Assembly (NCBI GenBank): GCA_964616395.1
Contig: CAZTUT010000001.1
Span: 1 to 58,570 of the forward strand
Length of the DNA: 58,570 nt
Reading direction: 5' to 3'
DNA from: JALHMQ01 sp964616395
GTDB lineage: Bacteria > Pseudomonadota > Gammaproteobacteria > Burkholderiales > Burkholderiaceae_F
The position numbers were made by a program, and so were the translations under genes. Below are positions 26,091-34,333 of the stretch, one piece after another (within the stretch, counting starts at the first letter, position 1; the number at the start of each line of letters is the position of its first letter). The notes beneath the pieces were generated by a model. It ran no database searches, was not told where the DNA came from, and saw nothing but the letters and a program-made list of their open reading frames with translations.

Positions 26091-26110
26091 GATGGCGCTT
26101 CCCGCATCCG

Positions 26111-26398
26111 CTAAAGCGCTGCGAAGCGCTCGACACGGCGCGCCAGACGCAAGCCGCCCGGCAGGTCGGACGCGGCCACGGCGGCATCGAGCCGGGGACC
26201 AAACACCGCGGCGTCGGCAACGCCCGAATAGCACTCCATCAGCGTCGCCATCCCATCGACGACATCAACGCGCATCTGCAACGATGCGACAACGCCATCC
26301 GATTCAAGTCGCCGTTGCATGCTGCGCACGGCAACGGCAACCGCGTCGACCTGAGCGACGGGCAGCTTGTAATAGATGTACCAGTGCTCGATGGCCAC
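26111..26398 (-). CDS. DUF4936 family protein
   Basis: A 95-residue protein beginning MAIEHWYIYYKLPVAQVDAV, which I recognise as the small betaproteobacterial DUF4936 family; it looks like a ferredoxin-like alpha-beta fold (strand YIYYKL, helix with LQMRVDVVDG, then LMECYSGV). No catalytic motif, signal or membrane span. It sits between ygfZ and the NRDE gene (28 and 20 bases), an order that recurs in related bacteria from memory. Function unknown. Confidence 0.8.
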   Translation of the reverse strand: MAIEHWYIYYKLPVAQVDAVAVAVRSMQRRLESDGVVASLQMRVDVVDGMATLMECYSGVADAAVFGPRLDAAVAASDLPGGLRLARRVERFAAL

Positions 26399-26426
26399 GG
26401 TCGCGGTTAGGACGATTCGCGTCTGC

Positions 26427-27476
26427 TCAGGCGGTGACGTCGATCAGCGCGTAGGGCAGGGGCCGCAGTGTCGGAACGGCGCCGCCGATGCGCAACGCCG
26501 AGGCGTCGAGACGGTCGACCGGGCACTCGAACAGGACGTCGATGCCGCCGCCGGGTGCCTGCGCCGCCATCACGACACGTCCGGCCGGTTCCGTCTGGCC
26601 CGCGACGTGGACATCGCTGCCTGCGCAGATCGAGGAAGCCAGCGTGTCTTCAGCGAGGCCAGCGATGTGTCCCAGGCTCATCCGCCGCCGCAGCTTGCCG
26701 AGGTACTGGCTGCGCGCGACGACCTCCTGCCCTGGATAGCAGCCCTTGCGGAAGTTGACGCCGCCGAGCACCTCGAGGTTGATCATCTGGGGGACGAAGG
26801 CGTCCTGCGTCGCGGCAAACACGCGCGGCCGCGCGGCGTCGACCTCCGACCACCACCAGACACCGCTGTCGACCTCGGTGGCCGCGGCCAGCGCAGCTTC
26901 GATCGCCTGAGCATCTTCGGTCCGGTAGCGAACCATGAAGCGCTCGGTCGAGCGCGTGCCATCGCCGAGGCGGCTGATGCGCGCCGCCCCTGCGTTGCAA
27001 CTGGTGCCCTGTTCGGGGCGCACACCGAATGCTTGTTCGATCAGCGCAGCGCTGCCTGGCCCCACAAGACCCATCGTGCGCCACTGCGCGGAGGCATCGC
27101 CAAGCTGCACCTTGGCGCGCAGCACGAACATCGACAGACGTTTGGCAACCGTTGCAACGAGGTCGGCTGGCAACTGCAGCAGGATCGTCGCGCCATCGCG
27201 CCACTGCTCGAATACGGCCAGCAGACGGCCCTTGGCCGTGCAATACCCGCTGAACTGCACCTGCTCGGGCGCCAGTCCGGCCGTGTCGTTGGTGAGCTGG
27301 CCTTGAAGAAAGGACACCGCATCGGCCCCGTCGACCGCAATCACGCCGAGCTCATCGAGCCGGGCACGTACAGGACCGCGAAGCGCCAGCGCGAGCTGGG
27401 CCGGACTCGCCTGCCATGCGCCGGGACAGACGGACAGGGGCGACGTGCTGGGTACCGGGGTCGAGGCGGGTTGCAT
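26427..27476 (-). CDS. ygfZ: Folate-binding protein YgfZ (Fe-S cluster maintenance)
   Basis: A tetrahydrofolate-dependent helper for repair or assembly of [4Fe-4S] enzymes, related to the T-protein of glycine cleavage. The signature KGCYPGQE is present in GVNFRKGCYPGQEVVARSQY, with the N-terminal GADAVSFLQGQLTND segment also typical. With the ATG at 27476 the protein is 349 residues; a TTG at 27533 is an alternative, and neither start has a good ribosome binding site. Divergent from mltG across about 125 bases, an arrangement common in betaproteobacteria. Confidence 0.92.
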   Translation of the reverse strand: MQPASTPVPSTSPLSVCPGAWQASPAQLALALRGPVRARLDELGVIAVDGADAVSFLQGQLTNDTAGLAPEQVQFSGYCTAKGRLLAVFEQWRDGATILLQLPADLVATVAKRLSMFVLRAKVQLGDASAQWRTMGLVGPGSAALIEQAFGVRPEQGTSCNAGAARISRLGDGTRSTERFMVRYRTEDAQAIEAALAAATEVDSGVWWWSEVDAARPRVFAATQDAFVPQMINLEVLGGVNFRKGCYPGQEVVARSQYLGKLRRRMSLGHIAGLAEDTLASSICAGSDVHVAGQTEPAGRVVMAAQAPGGGIDVLFECPVDRLDASALRIGGAVPTLRPLPYALIDVTA

Positions 27477-27602
27477 TGGCTGGCGGCAGCGATTGACGGA
27501 ACGTGTTGCGGGGCCCGGGGGCGAATCGATCAAAAGTTATCATAGGCGCAGCGCAAATCCTGCTCCGTCGCCGGCTTTGCCCTCCAATCTTCCGGACCTT
27601 TC

Positions 27603-28613
27603 GTGCTGCTTTCATCGCGCTTCTGGCGGCTCGCCGCGCTGCTGCTCGTCGCTCTGGCCATCGTCGCAGGACTCCTCGTATTCACGTTCCGTCAGCCCCT
27701 CGACATGACGCAGGATCGCGTCGAGTTGAGGGTTGCGGCGGGCGCGTCCGCCCGTGGCATCGCACGGCAGGCGCGAGCGGCGGGTATTTCGGTCAACGAG
27801 CATCTGTTCATCGCGGCTGCACGGCTGACCGACGCAACCGGTCATTTGCGCGCCGGACGCTATGAGATCGCGCGCGGCATCTCGCTCGAAGGCTTGCTGG
27901 ACAAGCTTCGGCGCGGCGAGGTGCTGCGCGAAAAGCTTACGATCGTCGAGGGCTGGACCGTCCGCGATCTGCGCGCCGCGCTCGCCGCCCATGCCGACCT
28001 GCGCCAGGACAGTGCTCGCATGTCGACGGCCGAACTGCTCAAGGCCGTTGGCGCGTCGGAGTCGCATCCGGAAGGCCTGTTCGCGCCCGACACCTACGTG
28101 TTCGACCCGGGCTCCAGCGACCTGGACCTGCTGCGCAACGCCTACCGTGCGCAGGCCAGTCGGCTGGCAGAGGCGTGGGCGCGGCGCGATCCCGCCGTAC
28201 CGTTGAAGACCCCCTATGAGGCCTTGATCCTGGCGTCGATCGTCGAGAAAGAAACCGGGCAGGCGTCCGAACGAGGGCTGGTCGCCGGCGTCTTCGTCAA
28301 CCGGCTGCGGCGATCGATGCTGCTGCAGACCGACCCGACGGTGATCTATGGCCTTGGCGAGAAATTCGACGGCAACCTGCGCAAGCGCGACCTGCTGGCG
28401 GATGGCCCGTACAACACCTACACCCGCGCAGGCCTTCCGCCGACGCCGATTGCGCTACCTGGCCGTGCGGCCTTGCAGGCCACGCTGAATCCACAGACCA
28501 CGCGAGCGCTGTACTTTGTCGCTCGAGGTGACGGCACGTCGGCCTTTTCAGAGACGCTGAGCGAGCACAATCGCGCTGTCGCTCGCTACCAGCTCGCTCC
28601 AGCCCGCCGCTGA
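27603..28613 (+). CDS. mltG: Endolytic murein transglycosylase MltG
   Basis: Cleaves nascent peptidoglycan strands inside the chain, in the inner membrane facing the periplasm. It starts at GTG; one N-terminal membrane span (FWRLAALLLVALAIVAGLLVF) is followed by a LysM-like region (VELRVAAGASARGIARQARA) and the YceG catalytic domain with EGLFAPDTYVFDPG, SIVEKETGQ (catalytic Glu) and QTDPTVIYGLG, then PYNTYTRAGLPPTPIALPG. 336 residues, the normal length. The next gene, tmk, starts 1 base after the stop. Confidence 0.96.
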   Translation: MLLSSRFWRLAALLLVALAIVAGLLVFTFRQPLDMTQDRVELRVAAGASARGIARQARAAGISVNEHLFIAAARLTDATGHLRAGRYEIARGISLEGLLDKLRRGEVLREKLTIVEGWTVRDLRAALAAHADLRQDSARMSTAELLKAVGASESHPEGLFAPDTYVFDPGSSDLDLLRNAYRAQASRLAEAWARRDPAVPLKTPYEALILASIVEKETGQASERGLVAGVFVNRLRRSMLLQTDPTVIYGLGEKFDGNLRKRDLLADGPYNTYTRAGLPPTPIALPGRAALQATLNPQTTRALYFVARGDGTSAFSETLSEHNRAVARYQLAPARR

Positions 28614-28614
28614 C

Positions 28615-29217
28615 ATGAAATCAGGCAAGTTCATCACCTTCGAAGGGATCGACGGCGCCGGCAAGAGCACGCAGCTGGCGTTCCTCGCCGACCACCTTCG
28701 ACGCAATGGCCGCGACGTCGTGGTCACGCGCGAACCCGGCGGCACGCCGATCGGCGAGACGCTGCGCCAGATCGTGCTGACGCAGGACATGGACCCCCGC
28801 ACGGAGACACTGCTGATGTTCGCAGCGCGCGCCGAGCATCTGGCGCGCGTGATCCGGCCCGCACTGGCGTCGGGCCGCTGGGTCGTCTGCGATCGCTTCA
28901 GCGACGCCACTTTCGCCTACCAGTCGGGCGGACGGCAACTGCCGGCGACTGACATCGAGGCGCTGGAGCACTGGGTGCACCCCGATCTGGTGCCGGACCA
29001 CACGTTTCTGGTCGACATCGCGCCCGAGATCGCCGCGCAGCGACTTGCTTCTGCCCGCGCGGCGGATCGCTTCGAGTCGGAGCAAGCGGCGTTCTTCAGC
29101 CGGGTTCGCGCTGCCTATCTGGCGCGCGCAGCGAAGTCACCGGAGCGCTTCATCGTGCTGGACGGCGCCCTGGCGCCGGAGCACCTGCAGGCCCGGATCG
29201 CACAGGTGTTCGCATGA
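28615..29217 (+). CDS. tmk: Thymidylate kinase
   Basis: dTMP to dTDP. Two hundred residues starting MKSGKFITFEGIDGAGKSTQ (P-loop GIDGAGKST), then VVTREPGGTPIGE, the DR motif in VVCDRFSDATFAYQSGGR and LID region ASARAADRFESE. In the P-loop and LID the pattern is that of the E. coli-like type. Its stop overlaps the holB start (ATGA), and with mltG it forms the conserved mltG-tmk-holB set. Confidence 0.97.
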   Translation: MKSGKFITFEGIDGAGKSTQLAFLADHLRRNGRDVVVTREPGGTPIGETLRQIVLTQDMDPRTETLLMFAARAEHLARVIRPALASGRWVVCDRFSDATFAYQSGGRQLPATDIEALEHWVHPDLVPDHTFLVDIAPEIAAQRLASARAADRFESEQAAFFSRVRAAYLARAAKSPERFIVLDGALAPEHLQARIAQVFA

Positions 29218-30362
29218 GCGATGTCGTTCAGGCGTCCGCCAACGCCTACGTGCCCTCGTTACCGTGGCACGCGGCGGCCTGGGACCGCCTGCGCCCGCTG
29301 CTGACGCGCGGCACGCATGCAATCCTGTTGCACGGTGCGGCCGGTATCGGCAAGAAATCGCTCGCGATCGATATCGCTCGGGCAGCACTGTGCGAGGCCC
29401 CGACCGCTGAGGGTCGAGCCTGCGGTCGCTGCGCGGGCTGTTTGCTGGCCGCCGCAGGAAGTCACCCCGATCTGCGCATCGTCGTCCCCGATGCGATGGC
29501 GGCCTGGCGCGGCGTATCGGCGGACGCCGACGACGCAGAACATACCGCGGGCTCGGAGCCGGTCGACAGCGACGCCGCGGGAGAAGAGGGTGGCAAGCGC
29601 ACAAAGCTGTCCAGCCAGATCCGCATTCCGCAAGTACGGGCGCTGACCGATTTCATCGCGACCTCCACCCACCGGGGTGGCCGCCGGGTGGTGGTGATCG
29701 CGCCGGCCGAGCGCCTGAATACCGAGGCAGCCAACTCGCTGCTCAAGATGCTCGAGGAGCCCCCGCCCGCGAGCCTCTTCGTTCTGGTCACCGATGCGGT
29801 CGACGACCTGCTGCCCACCGTCCGTTCGCGCTGCGTGCTGGTGCGCGTTCCCAGTCCGACCCGTGCTGTCGCGCTCGCGTGGCTGGCCGATCAGCAGGTC
29901 GAGCGCGCCGACGAGCGATTGGCGGCGGCGGGTGGTGCTCCCATGAGTGCGCTGACGCTTGCCCAGGGCGATGAACAGGAGGCTGCGAGCCGGGAGTTGC
30001 TGCTCGACCTGCTGGGCCGTGGCGCCCGGCTGACGCCCGAGCTCATTGCCGAGCGTATTCCGAAGACCATTGCCGTTGCGGGAGCGCTGGCGGTGATGCA
30101 GCGCTGGTGCTGGGACCTGCTGGCCTGTGCGACACTGCACACGGGTCGGGCAGTCAGATACTTCCCGGCGAATGCTGCGGCGGTTGCACAGGTGGCCCAA
30201 GACCTTGAAGTGGCGGCAATTCACCAGTGGAATGCACGCTTGACGACGCATCGGGCTGCGCAGCACCATCCGCTCAATGCGCGTCTTGCTGTCGAAGCCG
30301 CACTGCTCGATTACACGTCCGGATTCAAACCCAAGGTCACCGGCAGATCACTTCACAGGTAG
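29214..30362 (+). CDS. holB: DNA polymerase III delta-prime subunit
   Basis: A clamp-loader subunit. The AAA+ core shows the vestigial P-loop LLHGAAGIGKKSLA, the zinc knuckle CGRCAGCLLAAAGSHPD, LNTEAANSLLKMLEEPP, and the SRC motif in LLPTVRSRCVLVRV. At 382 residues it is longer than the E. coli protein, because of an acidic, low-complexity insert (about residues 105-130, with DADDAEHTAGSEP) between the zinc knuckle and the RIPQVRAL segment. The start overlaps tmk. The 3' end is 5 bases from the PilZ gene. Confidence 0.94.
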   Translation: MSDVVQASANAYVPSLPWHAAAWDRLRPLLTRGTHAILLHGAAGIGKKSLAIDIARAALCEAPTAEGRACGRCAGCLLAAAGSHPDLRIVVPDAMAAWRGVSADADDAEHTAGSEPVDSDAAGEEGGKRTKLSSQIRIPQVRALTDFIATSTHRGGRRVVVIAPAERLNTEAANSLLKMLEEPPPASLFVLVTDAVDDLLPTVRSRCVLVRVPSPTRAVALAWLADQQVERADERLAAAGGAPMSALTLAQGDEQEAASRELLLDLLGRGARLTPELIAERIPKTIAVAGALAVMQRWCWDLLACATLHTGRAVRYFPANAAAVAQVAQDLEVAAIHQWNARLTTHRAAQHHPLNARLAVEAALLDYTSGFKPKVTGRSLHR

Positions 30363-30367
30363 CGACG

Positions 30368-30790
30368 ATGAGCGAAGGTCCCATTACACGGTTGGCGAAC
30401 TCGGTCGTGACGGGTAATGCGCCGCCGGCCACGACGCCGGGCGCCTCGACTCAGGGCCGCCCATCGGTGCTCTCACTTTCGATCAAGGAAAAGGCGGCGC
30501 TCTACGCGGCCTACATGCCGTATCTGAAGAACGGCGGCATCTTCGTGCCCACCAGCAAGACCTACCAGCTCGGCGATGAGGTCTACCTGATCCTGACGCT
30601 CATGGACGACCCGACCAAATTGCCCATTGCTGGAAAGGTGGTCTGGGTGAGCGCTCCGGGCGGACGGTCCCGCCAGCCGGGGATCGGCGTTCACTTTCCA
30701 GCCGATGAAAGTGGCATGACCGCACGAAAGAAGATCGAGGACATTCTGGGCGCTGCGCTCAAGTCGGCCCGGCCTACGCTGACGATCTAG
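30368..30790 (+). CDS. pilZ: PilZ-domain protein (type IV pilus PilZ type)
   Basis: A 140-residue protein. The start at 30368 (MSEGPITRLANSVVTG) is 5 bases after holB. The domain at about residues 30-135 includes NGGIFVPTSKTYQLGDEVYL, KVVWVSAPGGRSRQPGIGVH and the C-terminal helix. The RxxxR motif that binds cyclic-di-GMP is not evident, as in PilZ proper, which works in pilus assembly through protein contacts. The N-terminal 30 residues are rich in Pro, Thr and Gly. The holB-pilZ-tatD order is conserved in many proteobacteria. Confidence 0.92.
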   Translation: MSEGPITRLANSVVTGNAPPATTPGASTQGRPSVLSLSIKEKAALYAAYMPYLKNGGIFVPTSKTYQLGDEVYLILTLMDDPTKLPIAGKVVWVSAPGGRSRQPGIGVHFPADESGMTARKKIEDILGAALKSARPTLTI

Positions 30791-30861
30791 CGGGCTAAAG
30801 TCCGCGCGCCTGCGGCGCTTTGGCGTCGCAGTGCAGTTTCTCTTCAACGTGTCGGCGTGCC

Positions 30862-31656
30862 GTGCTGATCGATTCCCACTGTCATCTGTCGTTCCCGGAA
30901 CTCGCCGCAGATCAGGACGGCGTCCTGTCGCGAATGCGTGCCGCGGGGGTGGGTGGCGCCCTGAACGTCTGTGTGACGCTCGAAGAGTTTCCGCGCGTGC
31001 TTTCGTTCGCCGAGTCGCATCCTGATGTCTGGTGTTCGGTCGGTGTTCACCCGGACTACCTGTCTGACCAGCCGGTCGGTGCGCCGCCGCTGGAGGAGCC
31101 GACGGTGGAGCGGCTGGTCGCGCTTGCCAGTCATCCCAAGGTCGTGGCTATTGGCGAAACCGGATTGGACTATTTCCGGCTCAAGGAGCCGCTCGATTGG
31201 CAGCGCGAGCGCTTTCGGACCCACATTCGCGCCGCTCGCATCACCGGCAAACCCTTGATTGTCCACACACGGGCTGCGGCAGACGACACGATCCGGCTGA
31301 TGCGGGAAGAGGGTGCCGATCAGTGCGGCGGCGTCATGCACTGCTTCACCGAGGCTTGGGAAACCGCGAGCGCGGCCCTCGACCTGGGCTTTTACATCTC
31401 GTTTTCAGGGATCCTGACGTTCAAGAGTGCCGGCGAGCTCCGTGAGGTGGCCCGCCGCGTCCCGATGGATCGGGTACTCGTCGAGACCGATTCGCCGTAT
31501 CTGGCGCCTGTGCCGCATCGAGGGAAAGTCAATCAACCGTGCTTTGTTGGTCACGTGGCTGATCTGTTGGCAACCATTCTCGATCGTGATCGCGCGACCG
31601 TCGACAGACAAACAACCGAAAATTTCTTCAATTTATTCAAGATTTTGCGTTCATAA
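30862..31656 (+). CDS. tatD: TatD-family metal-dependent hydrolase (3'-5' DNase)
   Basis: A 264-residue TIM-barrel nuclease. Metal ligands are in the first HxH (MLIDSHCHLSF), GETGLDYFR (Glu), HTRAAADD (His), MHCFTEAWE (His) and VETDSPYLAPVPHRGK (Asp). The GTG start at 30862 puts the HxH at the usual residues 6-8; the open frame further upstream lacks homology. The TAA stop lies in the first of two strong hairpins shared with the convergent lipoprotein gene. The likely activity is a Mg-dependent exonuclease or deacylase-like hydrolase. Confidence 0.93.
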   Translation: MLIDSHCHLSFPELAADQDGVLSRMRAAGVGGALNVCVTLEEFPRVLSFAESHPDVWCSVGVHPDYLSDQPVGAPPLEEPTVERLVALASHPKVVAIGETGLDYFRLKEPLDWQRERFRTHIRAARITGKPLIVHTRAAADDTIRLMREEGADQCGGVMHCFTEAWETASAALDLGFYISFSGILTFKSAGELREVARRVPMDRVLVETDSPYLAPVPHRGKVNQPCFVGHVADLLATILDRDRATVDRQTTENFFNLFKILRS

Positions 31657-31723
31657 CCTCAGGCTCTTTATCGGATAAATCGCCTGAGGTTGCGTACTCG
31701 ACGTCAGCCAAAGCTGACGTCGA
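31655..31723. other. Two adjacent stem-loops between convergent tatD and the lipoprotein gene
   Basis: Hairpin 1 has a perfect 10-bp outer stem (31655-31664 with 31682-31691) and an inner 5-bp stem in its loop. Hairpin 2 has a perfect 11-bp stem (31698-31708 with 31713-31723) and a CAAA loop. They cover the tatD TAA stop and the stop of the minus-strand lipoprotein gene. Neither is followed by a T tract, but their position suggests a bidirectional terminator or 3' stabiliser. Confidence 0.6.
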
Positions 31724-32018
31724 CAACGATCATCTTGCCAGCCTTCTTCTCGAACTCGATGATGGTGCGTTCATCGATCTGATTGAGGTTGTCCGGATCG
31801 AATGTCTTGCGACGATACGTGTAGCGCATTGCGTCGTCGCCAAGCATCTGGACCGACTCCGGCTTGCCGAGTCTGTCCGTGATCTCAGCTTCGGTCTTGT
31901 CAATCACGATGCCGTGGAACACGCCGCGGCTATACCCGCGTCCGCCGTCACACGCGGCCAGGAAAAGCGTTGAAAGGCACACAACGGTTACTACTACGCT
32001 GCGACTGAGTTTCCACAT
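31704..32018 (-). CDS. BamE/SmpA-like small lipoprotein
   Basis: A 104-residue predicted outer-membrane or inner-membrane lipoprotein. The start at 32018 (MWKLSRSVVVTVVCLSTLFL) gives a signal with the lipobox LAAC directly before DGGRGYSRG. The mature part holds a BamE-like core: GIVIDKTEAEITDRLGKPES then MRYTYRRKT and RTIIEFEKKAGKMIVVDVSF, that is, a helix-LGxP turn followed by strands. True BamE works in outer-membrane protein assembly; this looks like a paralogue or related DUF, so no symbol is given. The gene end lies within a hairpin. Confidence 0.75.
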   Translation of the reverse strand: MWKLSRSVVVTVVCLSTLFLAACDGGRGYSRGVFHGIVIDKTEAEITDRLGKPESVQMLGDDAMRYTYRRKTFDPDNLNQIDERTIIEFEKKAGKMIVVDVSFG

Positions 32019-32266
32019 CTTGGTCTCGCTCCGAATCAGGGTTAACCCGGACATTTTGCAGCGACGAGCAGGGTTTCAGCAATCGCCAAAGCAGGACGGA
32101 CCGGGGCAACGTGACGGTTTTGCAACGCGCGGCGAGGGCGCAGGCGAGAGTGCTGTCGCTTTAGCGAGGCAAAGACCGGACGGAGTCAGTGATTGGAGCC
32201 TGTAATCAAGATCATCCATTGGTTTACATAACACACATTATTCGTATCCTTAAGCCTTGAACGAAA

Positions 32267-33511
32267 TCAGTGCGTGAGAACCCCGAAGGCCCGCGAAAAC
32301 AGATCCTGACCGCCAAAATTACCCGACTTCAGGCACACATGAATCCGAGCGGAATCGGCGAAGCACCATGGAACGCCGGTATCGATCTGAGGCCCGATCC
32401 GAAGCGCCGTGAGGCCCAGTGCGGCGATACAGGCGCCTGACGTCTCGCCACCCGCAACGACAAGCTGACCGACACCCGCACCCACCAGCCCCGCTGCAAC
32501 CTGGCCGAGGATGCGCTCGACGCGTTCTGCCGCTGCCGAGGTGCCGAGCCTCGCCTGCACCCGCGCGACGTCGGCGGGCTCCGCCGTTGAATAGACGAGG
32601 ATCGGCAGATCGCCAAGCCGCGGCGCCGCCCATGCCAGTGCTCGCGTCGCCTCCGCGTCAATGCTGTTTGCACACGGGTCAATCTCGACTGCAGCGCCGC
32701 CCCGGGCAACAAAATCCGCGACCTGTCCGCGGGTTGCGGCCGAGCAGCTGCCTGAGACAATCGCACGTGCGCCACGCGCAGGCGGCAACTCGGCGTCCGA
32801 ACGCGGATCGAAGCCAAGCGCAGCAGGCAGCCGCACCGCCAGTCCCGACGCTGCAACGACCAGCGGCGCATCGACCACCGCACGGGCCAGCACTTCGAGA
32901 TTCGAATCGTCGATCGCGTCGACGATGGCGAAGCGGAAACCGCTGGACGCAAGGGCGTCAAGACGTGCGCGAACCGCCTGCCAACCCTGCGCCACGCTTG
33001 AACTGTCAACGAGTCCGACACGCGAGTCGCGCAACTGCGCTTGCAGCACGCGCACCAGGTTGGCGTCCGTCATCGGCGTCAACGGGTGCGAACGCATTGA
33101 GCTTTCGGACAGAAGGACCGAGCCGACAAACAGATGCCCAAGGTAGACGCTGCGCCCCCCGGCGGGAAACGCCGGCGTGACCGCGACCGACCGCGCGGAG
33201 AGTGCGTCGGCCAGCGCTTCCGCGACCGGGCCGATGTTTCCTGTCGGCGTCGAGTCGAACGTCGAACAGATCTTGAAATAGATCTGCGCCGCGCCGTGCG
33301 CCTGTAGCCAGCGAGCAGCCGCCAGCGACTCGGATACCGCCTGGCTGACCGGTGACGTGCGGCTCTTCAGGCTGATGACGACCGCGTCGACGTCGTCGCA
33401 GCCGCTATCTGGCACGCCAACCCGCAGCGAAACACGCATTCCGCCGCGAGCCAGATTGTTGGCCAGATCGGTGGCTCCGGTCAGGTCATCGGCGATGCAT
33501 CCGAGACGCAT
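32267..33511 (-). CDS. Four-carbon acid sugar kinase family protein (OtnK/DUF1537 type)
   Basis: A 414-residue kinase of the group that includes 3-oxo-tetronate 4-kinase. N-terminal domain: MRLGCIADDLTGATDLANNL, FKICSTFDSTPTGNIGP, PAFPAGGRSVYLGHLFVGSV. C-terminal ATP domain: GARAIVSGSCSAATRGQV, VVAGGETSGACIAALGL and the closing KSGNFGGQDLF. All three are family marks. Usual partners (OtnC-type aldolase, OtnI isomerase, dehydrogenase) are not beside it; its neighbours are ribA and a lipoprotein gene. The exact substrate is therefore open. The start ATG at 33511 places the family N-terminus correctly. Confidence 0.88.
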   Translation of the reverse strand: MRLGCIADDLTGATDLANNLARGGMRVSLRVGVPDSGCDDVDAVVISLKSRTSPVSQAVSESLAAARWLQAHGAAQIYFKICSTFDSTPTGNIGPVAEALADALSARSVAVTPAFPAGGRSVYLGHLFVGSVLLSESSMRSHPLTPMTDANLVRVLQAQLRDSRVGLVDSSSVAQGWQAVRARLDALASSGFRFAIVDAIDDSNLEVLARAVVDAPLVVAASGLAVRLPAALGFDPRSDAELPPARGARAIVSGSCSAATRGQVADFVARGGAAVEIDPCANSIDAEATRALAWAAPRLGDLPILVYSTAEPADVARVQARLGTSAAAERVERILGQVAAGLVGAGVGQLVVAGGETSGACIAALGLTALRIGPQIDTGVPWCFADSARIHVCLKSGNFGGQDLFSRAFGVLTH

Positions 33512-33560
33512 GGTGGGCTTGCTCGATCAGCCGCGGACACTCGTCACGCAGCGGGGGTCG

Positions 33561-34211
33561 TCAGGTGGAACGGCGCAGGACAAGCGCGGAACTGAATTCG
33601 GCGAAGCGCTGCCGCTTCGCTTCCAGATAGTCGCGGTTGACCTCGGTTGGCGCGATCACGATCGGCTCGCTCGACTCAACCGCGATGCCCGCCTGCTGCA
33701 ACTGCGCGATCTTCTCGGGATTGGCGGTCAGCAGGCGCAGACGGGAGATGCCAAGCGCAGACAGCATGGACGCCGCGCTTTCGTAGTCCCGCGCATCGGG
33801 AGGAAAACCGAGGCTCTCGTTGGCGGCGAAGGTGTCCAGACCCTGATCCTGCAGTGCGTAGGCTTCGATCTTCGCGCGCAGTCCGATGCCCCTTCCCTCC
33901 TGGTGCAGGTAGACGAGCACGCCACCCTCGCGCGCAAGGTGCGCCAGCGCGGCGTCCAGTTGCGGACCGCAATCGCAGCGGGCCGAACCGAACAGATCGC
34001 CGGTCAGACACGCCGAATGAACGCGGACCCAGGGGATATCCGTACCCTTCCCTGCGAACACAAGGGCGAAGTCATCGGGCCTGGGAAGTCCGTTGAACGT
34101 CACCAGATCGGGCGTGGCGCCGCCGCCGCGGGTCATGGGCAGCGAGATGCGCCGGCGAATGGAGACGCTCGCCGACACCGGCGAGGCGGAATTCCGGGAA
34201 ATTTCAGGCAT
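33561..34211 (-). CDS. ribA: GTP cyclohydrolase II
   Basis: First committed step of riboflavin synthesis. Zinc site and nucleotide loop: SACLTGDLFGSARCDCGPQL supplies the three cysteines; LVYLHQEGRGIGLRAKIEAY holds the catalytic region, and LLTANPEKIAQLQQAGI is near the end. Start options are ATG 34211 (216 residues, chosen), ATG 34229 and TTG 34236-34238; none has a clear ribosome binding site. A stand-alone RibA without the DHBP synthase domain; divergent from purT across 122 bases. Confidence 0.92.
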   Translation of the reverse strand: MPEISRNSASPVSASVSIRRRISLPMTRGGGATPDLVTFNGLPRPDDFALVFAGKGTDIPWVRVHSACLTGDLFGSARCDCGPQLDAALAHLAREGGVLVYLHQEGRGIGLRAKIEAYALQDQGLDTFAANESLGFPPDARDYESAASMLSALGISRLRLLTANPEKIAQLQQAGIAVESSEPIVIAPTEVNRDYLEAKRQRFAEFSSALVLRRST

Positions 34212-34333
34212 GGCAGACGAACATGACATCGCCTGCAAGGCTAGCGCGATTCGCGATGTCGTGCAGGGAAGCCGGCCAGTAAGATCGTGGTCCCCATCGA
34301 TTGCCGCCGCCGCATGGCCCGGCCTCCACCGTC

